A stretch of 29,230 nt of DNA from positions 1-29,230 of IMG/VR virus record IMGVR_UViG_3300043436_000890; one strand, written 5' to 3'. Positions within the stretch are counted from its first letter, which is position 1, and each line of letters opens with the position of its first letter. The notes beneath the pieces were generated by a model. The model did not search any database. It had not been told where the DNA came from and saw nothing but the letters and a program-made list of their open reading frames with translations. Of the stretch, positions 17,865-24,429 are shown piece by piece. The translations under genes were made by a program, and so were the position numbers. Source of the stretch: a virus.

Positions 17865-19295
17865 TTATATATTTCTTAGTTCCATACTTCCAACAACAGA
17901 TGTAGTGTAATTACTAATATACATCTTAAAGCTAATTGTGTTCCAATATCCATTTGGACTAGTTACGTTTGCTGTTTGAATAGCACCGAAAAGATCTGTA
18001 GGAGTTCCTATGCTACCGTTATTCAACGCTGTAACATACCACTTTGTTTTTGATGTAAATGCTGCAGCGTGAGCCACCCAAAGATATTGAGCAGTTCCAT
18101 TATTGAACGGAACTACTATAGTTCCACCTGCAGGTAGAATAACCTTGTTTGCTGTACCACCAACAATAGAAGCTGCAATAGTTGCTGTTGTAGGAGGTGT
18201 TGGAGAAGTTCCCCAGAAGAACGGATATATGCCAGTGAATGTTTCGATTCCACTTATTGCTGTACCAGCAGCTTGTGGATTATTTACACCAGATCCAAAA
18301 GGTCTAGTATCAATTGTGTTATCACTTCGTAGCTTAGGAAGACCTTGGTTGTACAATCCTGAGAACTGATATGTCACAGTGGAAAATGTTCCACTAGGTG
18401 CAGGGATTGTTAGGTTTTCTGTATATTGAGTGCTTGTATATGTAACATTTGGACTATTAGGATCAGCAAATCCAAACTCTGTACCAAATGCTGCTCCTGT
18501 TGTTGCAGTAAGACTTGTGTAGGTTGTTATTGTAGGAATTCCACCATTTACAGTTTTTGATATACTCAATGATGTAAAAGCTCCTCCGTCCCACTTATCT
18601 CCTATACCTGTAGCAGTAATTGAAACAACTGAACCAACCTCGCTATATGTAGGTGGTGTAGGAATGAAAGTCATTGTAACATTTGGAACAATGTACGTTG
18701 GAAATCTTAATGGAAACAAGATTGCATCAAGTACTTCAACTAAAGACTTAGTTTTCCAAACACTTGCAGCTGTAGGAACAGCTCCACCAACTGCTACAGA
18801 TATTGTTGCATTGTCTACAGTGGTGTTGTATAATGTAGAAAGATTAGTTTGTCCAGGGTTTGTCCAAACAAGACCTACATTATTACTTAGAGTGATTGCT
18901 TGTCCAGCAGAAGTTAATACAAACTTTTTAAGAACACCTGCTGCATCTTGTGTAATTACATAAGCTGGAGGTCCAACTTCAGTCTGTAAATTAGTTATAG
19001 ACAGAGAGTTACCATTTACATTTATGACTGTAGCTTGAGTGAGAGATCCTCCAAGCCTAACATCATTACCAACTTTGTTAAGACCATTGCTTGCAGTTAT
19101 TCCTGCTGCAGAGAAATTAGAAATAGCAGCATCTACTTTTTGAAATGCTAAACAAAGATTATCAAGATTATCAATTCCTGTATTAGGAAGAGCTGGACCA
19201 TAGTATAAAACTCCTTCACAACTAGAACTACTAGCTGCTACGCAAGGATCAACTACCGTACTATTATAACAGGGATTTCCTGGATGACAAGACAT
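17865..19295 (-). CDS. Fibre-like virion protein with type-B (Cys-rich) anchor, 476 aa
   Basis: Low-charge, Thr/Ser/Gly-rich structural protein. The N-terminus is Cys-rich (MSCHPGNPCYN, DPC, SSCEG) and continues into YYGPALPNTGIDNLDNLCLA, which aligns with the N-terminus of the collar-domain fibre immediately upstream (Y.G...P..GI.N.D.L). Near residues 68-92 one copy of the 'NGL...V.LGGSLTQAT.I' repeat also found in the 494-aa fibre is present. The middle and C-terminal parts look like consecutive beta-sandwich domains, with Ig-like character around 200-320. The exact function is unrecognised, but composition and position between two fibre genes argue for an adhesin or fibre. The gene is tightly packed: 3 nt to the next start and 20 nt from the upstream stop. 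Confidence 0.6.
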   Translation of the reverse strand: MSCHPGNPCYNSTVVDPCVAASSSSCEGVLYYGPALPNTGIDNLDNLCLAFQKVDAAISNFSAAGITASNGLNKVGNDVRLGGSLTQATVINVNGNSLSITNLQTEVGPPAYVITQDAAGVLKKFVLTSAGQAITLSNNVGLVWTNPGQTNLSTLYNTTVDNATISVAVGGAVPTAASVWKTKSLVEVLDAILFPLRFPTYIVPNVTMTFIPTPPTYSEVGSVVSITATGIGDKWDGGAFTSLSISKTVNGGIPTITTYTSLTATTGAAFGTEFGFADPNSPNVTYTSTQYTENLTIPAPSGTFSTVTYQFSGLYNQGLPKLRSDNTIDTRPFGSGVNNPQAAGTAISGIETFTGIYPFFWGTSPTPPTTATIAASIVGGTANKVILPAGGTIVVPFNNGTAQYLWVAHAAAFTSKTKWYVTALNNGSIGTPTDLFGAIQTANVTSPNGYWNTISFKMYISNYTTSVVGSMELRNI

Positions 19296-19315
19296 AGTGT
19301 TAATTATTTAAAAGA

Positions 19316-20416
19316 TTATAGAGGGATGTACATTATATAATAAGAACCAATTCCTGGTTGGAAATTTGGATGAGCATTACCACCTCCTTCAGGAACAACA
19401 GTTAAATCTTGTTTACTTACAGTGATTCCTGTTTTTGCAGAGTTTGTTGTAAATGTGTTTGGACCATTTAAGTCAACACTTGATGTACCATTTCCAGGAT
19501 TACCTTTATCCAAATAAGTAAAGGTGTGAGCGTGTCCAGGATCATTTAATTCTACTACAATTTTAGATCCAGGATGACTGTGCAAAGGCATCTGTGTTTT
19601 GTCAAGAGTGACAAAGTTTGATCCAAGAGGAACATTCAACAAATAGTTAGGATTTCCTAATGAAGGGTTTACATCAGAGCTGTAAGCACCTCCTCCCATT
19701 CCAGTGGTTACACCAACTAGCGTTCTACCTCTAAGATCTGGTGTTCCGTTTTGACCATTACAAAGATATATCCTTTCCCAGATAGTTCCAACAAATCCTG
19801 CACCACTTGTGTCAAAACTTCCATTAGGATTTCCAAACCAAGCAACTGCTGTATAAGGAACCATCTTCTCAGAAACGTTTCCTGTAGTTACATTATTTGC
19901 TATGTAGTTTTGAATGATTGTCAATACATCTGCGTCAGTTGTATATGAGGCTTCTACAGTAGTTATAAATGAACAAAGTGTAGTAATAACAGCCTGAAGA
20001 ATATTGTGTGTTCCAGAAGTTGATGTAACCCCTTGTAAACAAGTATTGATGTTGTACGGACCCTCAAGTGTGGTTAATGTATTGTTTATGGTCGAAATAC
20101 TTCCGTTTATTGCTGTGATTTGCGTTTGTAAATCACATGCAGCTTTTACCAAAGCTTCAAATAACACTGGTGCAGTGATTTCACCACACGTAGGAAGATA
20201 CTGAGTCACAAGAGTACAATACACGCTTGGATCAAGAGTGATTATAATTCCACTACCGTCTAGAGTGGACGTTAAAAACCCTATCAATGCTTGTTCTACA
20301 TATGATAGGGAATCTCCATTTTGAATACCTAAAACAGGAATATCTATTCCTGTATATCTAACACACTGATCTGATACGATTTGTGTGCAACCATTATAGC
20401 AATTTGAGCAACTCAT
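19316..20416 (-). CDS. Collar-domain fibre protein (phage tail collar / T4 gp12-like tip), 366 aa
   Basis: The C-terminal half is a phage tail collar domain: WERIYLCNGQNGTPDLRGRTLVG near 213-235, MPLHSHPG (H279, H281), DPGHAHTF (H295, H297) and a closing GGGNAHPNFQPGIGSYYIMY. The paired HxH motifs are like those that bind metal in the T4 short tail fibre; metal binding here is inferred. The N-terminus is a Cys-rich anchor (MSCSNCYNGC, then YTGIDIPVLGIQNGDSLSYV) shared with the 476-aa neighbour. Residues ~95-120 form a heptad-like helical linker (LQTQITAINGSISTINNTL), suitable for trimerisation. Its product likely contacts the host surface or decorates the head. Close spacing on both sides puts it in the fibre operon. 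Confidence 0.85.
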   Translation of the reverse strand: MSCSNCYNGCTQIVSDQCVRYTGIDIPVLGIQNGDSLSYVEQALIGFLTSTLDGSGIIITLDPSVYCTLVTQYLPTCGEITAPVLFEALVKAACDLQTQITAINGSISTINNTLTTLEGPYNINTCLQGVTSTSGTHNILQAVITTLCSFITTVEASYTTDADVLTIIQNYIANNVTTGNVSEKMVPYTAVAWFGNPNGSFDTSGAGFVGTIWERIYLCNGQNGTPDLRGRTLVGVTTGMGGGAYSSDVNPSLGNPNYLLNVPLGSNFVTLDKTQMPLHSHPGSKIVVELNDPGHAHTFTYLDKGNPGNGTSSVDLNGPNTFTTNSAKTGITVSKQDLTVVPEGGGNAHPNFQPGIGSYYIMYIPL

Positions 20417-20418
20417 TA

Positions 20419-20685
20419 TTATCTATTTTTTAAAAGTTTAATTTTACTTCCTATTTGATTCACTGAGAAAGAACCTGCATAGTCACAGTTACAGAGTCTG
20501 TATGTAAGGATTCTTTTATAGTTCAAGAGATCACTCATAACTGTTCCATCAAAAGGTTTATTCAGTGAGAATACAACATTGTTGTATTGGATCTTTGCAA
20601 GATCTGCAAGTTTTTCATCTATCTCGCAGAGAAGCAAAGCAATATTAGAACATTCTAAACATTCTGAAAGTCTTGGTGATAACAT
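20419..20685 (-). CDS. Small conserved structural protein, 88 aa
   Basis: A small helical protein (ECLECSNIALLLCEIDEKLA, LAKIQYNNVVFSLN, LLNYKRILTYRLCNCDYAGS). It has a CxxC pair near residues 9-12 and a CxC pair near 69-71. Similar small proteins occur beside the fibre genes in crAss-like phages as far as I recall, but no function is known to me. The ATG at 20685 lies inside the 3' end of the zinc-ribbon gene (41-nt overlap in another frame), and only 2 nt separate its stop from the collar-fibre start. This suggests tight translational coupling of the fibre genes. Confidence 0.6.
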   Translation of the reverse strand: MLSPRLSECLECSNIALLLCEIDEKLADLAKIQYNNVVFSLNKPFDGTVMSDLLNYKRILTYRLCNCDYAGSFSVNQIGSKIKLLKNR

Positions 20686-20794
20686 CTTTTATTCGTTTTG
20701 TTCCTTTTGAAGCAGCAAAACATGCTGCACAAAGACCGTTAGTTAATTGACATCCGCAGCCAAATTTAGCTCCACAGTTTCTACATTGTGCCAT
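20645..20794 (-). CDS. Zinc-ribbon-like microprotein, 49 aa
   Basis: A 49-codon frame starting at ATG 20794, one base after the stop of the 186-aa gene, and ending in TAA at 20645-20647. The first 25 residues contain six cysteines arranged CxxC (C4, C7), CxC (C13, C15) and CxxC (C22, C25), the layout of a small zinc-binding ribbon. A basic tail follows (SKGTKRIKD, KTFRMFRMF). It overlaps the 88-aa gene by 41 nt. It is real rather than chance because the cysteine spacing is regular and it exactly fills the gap between two genes. It may be a minor virion or assembly factor; no function is known to me. Confidence 0.65.
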   Translation of the reverse strand: MAQCRNCGAKFGCGCQLTNGLCAACFAASKGTKRIKDVITKTFRMFRMF

Positions 20795-20795
20795 A

Positions 20796-21356
20796 TTAAT
20801 AGAAGTTGGTTACATAATTATTTCCAGAACAGTTACAACCGTTCCTAATAAAATTGTTCAACATTTTGTCTGCTTGATTGTAAAGCTTGTTTGCTTCAAT
20901 CACAGCACAGTTGTTAGCAGCAGCAACAGCTCCTTGGATAAAGAAGTATATGCTGTTTAACGTCACTTTTGCTTGAGTTTTAATAGCCATATCACATTCC
21001 ATCATATCAAGTCTCATGAATGCACTGTCAAACTTCTCTTGAAGTTGATCAACACGCATGATTGATTTTTCTACAAAGTAAGTGAATGCAGGAGCAACAG
21101 TGTATTTCAAAAAATAAACCCCATCAGGAAGAGGTATGATTGCATCTGTAGCACCTGTTATTCCTAGAGAGGTTGAATTAAATACGTTTGTTGTATTAAT
21201 GTTGAACGGAAGATTGACTGTTCCGAATCCTCCAGGAATTGTAATTTCTATAGATGGGGCAGATGGAGTGACATTATAAGTTGATATGTCCTTTACAGAC
21301 AACAATCTAGTGTCATACGTAGGAACTACAATTATATCTAAAATAAAATCTGCCAT
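20796..21356 (-). CDS. Conserved crAss-like structural protein, 186 aa
   Basis: Two-part protein. Residues 1-~95 are beta-rich (FILDIIVVPTYDTRLLSV, IEITIPGGFGTVNLPF, LPDGVYFLKYTVAP). Residues ~95-175 are helical (IMRVDQLQEKFDSAFMRLDM, then FFIQGAVAAANNCAV, KLYNQADKMLNNF). It ends with a CNC motif (GCNCSG). The N-terminal MADF start and position resemble the 365-aa protein upstream. The pattern is familiar from structural modules of crAss-like phages and other phages of Bacteroidota, but the function is unassigned; a fibre adaptor or head decoration component is likely from context. It starts after an intergenic hairpin and is followed without spacing by the zinc-ribbon gene. Confidence 0.6.
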   Translation of the reverse strand: MADFILDIIVVPTYDTRLLSVKDISTYNVTPSAPSIEITIPGGFGTVNLPFNINTTNVFNSTSLGITGATDAIIPLPDGVYFLKYTVAPAFTYFVEKSIMRVDQLQEKFDSAFMRLDMMECDMAIKTQAKVTLNSIYFFIQGAVAAANNCAVIEANKLYNQADKMLNNFIRNGCNCSGNNYVTNFY

Positions 21357-21371
21357 GTTGTTTAAAATAAA

Positions 21372-21416
21372 TATGCCAGAGGATTTTGAGAATATCCTCT
21401 CTCACCCTCTGGCATA
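21372..21416 (-). other. Intergenic 11-bp hairpin with competing inner stem
   Basis: TATGCCAGAGG (21372-21382) and CCTCTGGCATA (21406-21416) are perfect inverted repeats. An alternative stem, AGAGGAT (21378-21384) with ATCCTCT (21394-21400), shares the AGAGG bases, so the two pairings exclude each other. It lies just after the stop of the 365-aa gene and 16 nt before the next start; the minus-strand RNA continues AUUUAUUUUAAACA. It may be a partial terminator or an mRNA 3'-end stabiliser. Confidence 0.7.
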
Positions 21417-21441
21417 GGTTATATGATTTGTTACTTATCTC

Positions 21442-22539
21442 TTATACCGTAGTAGGAGTTCCTAATGCAGCAACCAAAATTGCTTCGATACCTGCTGTAG
21501 CTCCATTTGGAACAGCAATGATAACCATTGAATCTTCATGAATGTAATCACCCCACTGATAGGTTGATTCATCATATTGGTTAAACTTGATGTAGTAAAG
21601 TGTGTAAGCAATACCACTAGCTACCCATGATTCAAAGTTCTCATTGTAACCATTCATTCTGTAAAGATGCTTCAAGTAACCAGCTTGGTAGCTATAGTAG
21701 TTCTTTTCCAATTGAGCAACTTCAGCAGAAGTTCCACTAGGATAAGAAGCAATTTGAGTTACAGTTGATTCAGCAACAATGTTACAAGCATCAGCAACGA
21801 TGAAATCCGCAGTGGTAGCTGGACCAGTGTATACAAAGCTACGGAAATACATACGATCATACTCGTAAGGGAAAGCTGCAACATCACAAGGTTGTCCGTA
21901 AACAGTCAATGGTTTACCAGTGATAACCAATTTTGCAGCTGCTCCTGTACCAGTTGTAGTGAACGCAAAGAATGTGTTGAAGCTAATGTTGTCTGGGTTT
22001 GTACCAGGAGCTTGTGCTTCAAATGCTGCAATGATGTCAGCAATCAAAAGCTCAACGTCAACATTCTCACAAGGATCACCACCACATTCTAAGCAAGCTG
22101 CCTGAACAGTTACTGAACGAGTGAAACCATTGAAATACAATGTGTCAATGTAGCTAGAATGAGCACGTAAGGTAACTGTTACAATATCACCAGGTTTAAC
22201 GTTCCAAGTATCAATTTCTGTGATTTGAACGTTAGCTGTGGTAGAACCAACAGTTTTGTACCATTCAGTTACATTAGTTCGGTTAGAACCACCATTTTGA
22301 AGAGCACCAGCAATCTTGTCAGAACGCTTGCTTCCTTGCAAATAAGTGTTTGTTCTACCTTGAGCAACGTAGAAATACTTTACACCAGCACCAATAATTG
22401 TAGCAGCTGTTGCAGCACCGTAGTTAGGTAAGAAGATACCAAACTCACCAGCGTTAAGGTCTTGCGTAGGACTACCAGAGGTAGGTAATGTGTTACCAAC
22501 TGGCACTACGAAGAGCGTAGTTAATGAAAAATCAGCCAT
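21442..22539 (-). CDS. Probable abundant virion protein (head decoration/auxiliary candidate), 365 aa
   Basis: Structural protein with beta-rich composition, almost no lysine-rich stretches and a conserved feel in its C-terminal half (YYSYQAGYLKHLYRMNGYNE, YTLYYIKFNQYDESTYQWGD). A Cys cluster lies at C149, C152 and C157. Most of its arginine codons are CGT (for example in RSDKIAG, HSSY..., DRMYFRS), as in the major capsid gene and unlike the AGA used in most neighbours. This suggests selection for high expression and therefore an abundant virion component. A hairpin directly follows the gene. It is probably an auxiliary head or major tail-associated protein; the sequence does not show which. 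The start follows AAATAAATAAACAATGG, with no Shine-Dalgarno motif. Confidence 0.55.
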   Translation of the reverse strand: MADFSLTTLFVVPVGNTLPTSGSPTQDLNAGEFGIFLPNYGAATAATIIGAGVKYFYVAQGRTNTYLQGSKRSDKIAGALQNGGSNRTNVTEWYKTVGSTTANVQITEIDTWNVKPGDIVTVTLRAHSSYIDTLYFNGFTRSVTVQAACLECGGDPCENVDVELLIADIIAAFEAQAPGTNPDNISFNTFFAFTTTGTGAAAKLVITGKPLTVYGQPCDVAAFPYEYDRMYFRSFVYTGPATTADFIVADACNIVAESTVTQIASYPSGTSAEVAQLEKNYYSYQAGYLKHLYRMNGYNENFESWVASGIAYTLYYIKFNQYDESTYQWGDYIHEDSMVIIAVPNGATAGIEAILVAALGTPTTV

Positions 22540-22567
22540 TGTTTATTTATTTAAAATGTGAAAAAAA

Positions 22568-23299
22568 TTATTCGTTCGTTTGAATTCTCATCTGTGAGCT
22601 TTGTACAGCAGATTGATTCTCCGTGTACATAGCGAGATTTTGTACTGTAAGATCAAGAAGCTCATCTTCAAGATAGGTTTCTAGTTCACAGTCTTGATCT
22701 GCAGACGGTGTACCATCAAACTTTACATATCCTGATTTATCGATGTAAACTGGATATCTCATGTAACTTATATAAATCTGTGATGGTGTAAAAGTCCCAT
22801 CAGTAAATATAGAAATCTCGTCAGAAGAGATAAAGTTAAATGTCTCTTGATATTCAAACGATGGTTTATAGTGGTCATTGTTTAAAATGAACTGTAAATC
22901 ACCGTGTTTAGCAAGATCTCTATTGATCCAAATCTTTCTATCTTTACATCTTCCTTTATCAGCTAAAACATAACTATCTATGTAGAACATGTATTTAGGA
23001 GAAAGATTGTGAATATAAGCTGTCCACTGATTTATTTCTTTATTTTTCAGTGTTAGCGGTAACTTACCATTAATGTAATTTACCACAAGACTCTGAAGAT
23101 CCTCATAACGCTTCTTGAAAGAATCAAGACCAAGACCGCTCAATGTGCTGAATCCATCAACTTTTTGTTTGATCAGTTTGATTTGAGCTTCATTCAAAGC
23201 TAAAATCTTATCTTCTAACTGAATCTGCTGATGTTCATTAGTAGATAGTTTATTTAGTCTTTGATCAATCTTATATAATAAACTATCTACAGGTATCAT
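22568..23299 (-). CDS. Head-tail connector/ring protein candidate, 243 aa
   Basis: The N-terminal ~60 residues form a heptad-type helix (LLYKIDQRLNKLSTNEHQQI). The C-terminal region (ISYMRYPVYIDKSGYV, DGTPSADQDCELETYLEDEL, LDLTVQNLAMYTENQ) resembles the ending of phage connector proteins in Bacteroidota, where the DCEL..YL..E+.DL.V helix is typical. I therefore suggest a portal-proximal ring or adaptor, from remembered patterns only. Its ATG overlaps the TGA of the 322-aa gene (ATGA at 23296-23299), so the two are translationally coupled. It lies three genes after the portal-scaffold-capsid set, as expected for a connector. Confidence 0.5.
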   Translation of the reverse strand: MIPVDSLLYKIDQRLNKLSTNEHQQIQLEDKILALNEAQIKLIKQKVDGFSTLSGLGLDSFKKRYEDLQSLVVNYINGKLPLTLKNKEINQWTAYIHNLSPKYMFYIDSYVLADKGRCKDRKIWINRDLAKHGDLQFILNNDHYKPSFEYQETFNFISSDEISIFTDGTFTPSQIYISYMRYPVYIDKSGYVKFDGTPSADQDCELETYLEDELLDLTVQNLAMYTENQSAVQSSQMRIQTNE

Positions 23300-24264
23300 A
23301 TTGACGCTAGTTTCTTAGTTTTTAATTTTTGTTCAAGAGTGATTAGATCTTCCTGATTATCATCATCAGCTAAATACTTAACCAACTCTTCTTCATCTTG
23401 TGCAACCTCAAACTCTCCCTCATAAACTTTACCACTAGGCTTCACTCTGTATATGGAATGTGTTATAGCTTGTTTTACCAAGTCTTTAATATGGAGAAGA
23501 TTTTCCTTCATATCAGCAAACCTTGTGAACACTTCAACAGGGTTAAGTCCTTGATACTTACCTGCTTTGAATTCAGTTTGCTTTAGAACATTATCTACCA
23601 AGTTATAAACAGATTCTTCTTTTGTATCATCGGTTACTGGTAATCCAAGTAAGCGAGCAACCTTTCTTTTCTTATCAGGAGTCATAGAATCAAACTTAAC
23701 AATAGCCTTGTTAATCATTTGCTTCTTCTTGAACATCACTGCACTTTCAATCTCTTCATCTACAACATAGAATTGAGTTTCTGCAGAATATTCACCACGC
23801 TCCCAAGCTTGATAAGAACTTGCAATTGTAGGATGCACACGCAACCAAGCAAAAGCTAATTCTTGAAGAGGTACTGTTAAATCAAAGTAGTTATCTCCAT
23901 CTAACAGCTTTACAGACTGTACATGCATGGTATCTTCAGTAGAAGTAGAAAGTCCGTAGTTCCAAAATTTAGAACGTGGACTAAGATCAATTCCTCCAAG
24001 AGCATCCTCAAGTTTTGTGCGAAGTGCTGTAACACGCTCCACCTCAAGTTCTCTTTCTGTAGGATCTTGAATTCTACGGATATAAGATGCTTCTGGATCA
24101 AGACCTGTTCTGTATCTTCCATCAAGTTCCTTGTAAGGATACTTAAATACACCAGTACCAGGAATTCTTGTCAGCCCCTTAGTAGATAAACCACCTTGCA
24201 TTGTCTGCAATTGTGAATTGTTATAATCTTTCTTAATAGTAGAAATTTTTCCAATCTTTCCCAT
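23296..24264 (-). CDS. Conserved crAss-like structural protein downstream of the capsid gene, 322 aa
   Basis: Recognised as a crAss-family protein that follows the major capsid gene; no biochemical function is known to me. Visible segments: GTGVFKYPYKELDGRYRTGL near 37-56, IDLSPRSKFWNYGLS near 91-105, PLQELAFAWLRVHPTIASSY near 131-150, and FDSMTPDKKRKVARLLGLPV near 190-210. The C-terminus is acidic then basic (DDDNQEDLITLEQKLKTKKL). It is a soluble, helical protein, possibly a head-completion or internal virion component. The ATG at 24264 follows a long structured intergenic RNA and the leader ACCAAATAAACAACTACAT, which is nearly the same as that of the scaffold gene. Stop TGA overlaps the next start. 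Confidence 0.6.
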   Translation of the reverse strand: MGKIGKISTIKKDYNNSQLQTMQGGLSTKGLTRIPGTGVFKYPYKELDGRYRTGLDPEASYIRRIQDPTERELEVERVTALRTKLEDALGGIDLSPRSKFWNYGLSTSTEDTMHVQSVKLLDGDNYFDLTVPLQELAFAWLRVHPTIASSYQAWERGEYSAETQFYVVDEEIESAVMFKKKQMINKAIVKFDSMTPDKKRKVARLLGLPVTDDTKEESVYNLVDNVLKQTEFKAGKYQGLNPVEVFTRFADMKENLLHIKDLVKQAITHSIYRVKPSGKVYEGEFEVAQDEEELVKYLADDDNQEDLITLEQKLKTKKLASI

Positions 24265-24283
24265 ATGTAGTTGTTTATTTGGT
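24265..24283 (-). promoter_or_regulatory. Repeated A-rich translation leader (322-aa gene)
   Basis: Minus strand ACCAAATAAACAACTACAT directly before ATGG. The same leader, with only two extra bases (TA), precedes the scaffold gene. It has no Shine-Dalgarno core and is A-rich, as in Bacteroidota initiation regions. Confidence 0.55.
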
Positions 24284-24290
24284 TTGTTAG

Positions 24291-24348
24291 CAGAGTGATA
24301 CCCATCGAAGGGAGTAGCGATTGGGAATTCCCCAGTCCAACCACTCTG
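24291..24348 (-). other. Multibranch RNA structure candidate in the capsid downstream leader
   Basis: CAGAGTG (24291-24297) and CACTCTG (24342-24348) form a perfect 7-bp outer stem. Inside, as minus-strand RNA, two small hairpins can form: UGGG-gaauu-CCCA and CCC-uucgau-GGG. The segment lies between the capsid 3' hairpin and the start of the 322-aa gene. It is too short (58 nt) and lacks the D and anticodon arms for a tRNA. Confidence 0.45.
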
Positions 24349-24354
24349 TAAGTT

Positions 24355-24397
24355 GAGAAGAGCTCCCCCACCGTGATGTGGGGGGCATTCTCTTCTC
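24355..24397 (-). other. Long GC-rich hairpin following the major capsid gene
   Basis: GAGAAGAG (24355-24362) pairs with CTCTTCTC (24390-24397), and inside it CCCCCAC (24365-24371) pairs with GTGGGGG (24378-24384) around a 6-nt loop, with a small asymmetric bulge. It begins 33 nt after the capsid stop. No U-tract follows on the minus strand, so it is not a classical terminator; a 3'-end stabiliser or RNase processing site is more likely. A GTGCAC repeat with 5-nt spacing (24409-24424) lies between it and the capsid stop. Confidence 0.7.
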
Positions 24398-24429
24398 GAT
24401 GATATAAGTGCACATAGAGTGCACAGTTA

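Noticed and set aside
24291-24348. tRNA-like cloverleaf: 7-bp terminal stem and TTCGA in a loop
   Set aside because: Only 58 nt long, no D arm or anticodon arm, and the TTCGA loop has only a 3-bp stem. I keep it as a structured RNA, not a tRNA.
24171-24413. 80-codon minus-strand frame across the capsid downstream gap
   Set aside because: It overlaps the 322-aa gene in another frame, its start lies within the large hairpin and its composition is not protein-like.
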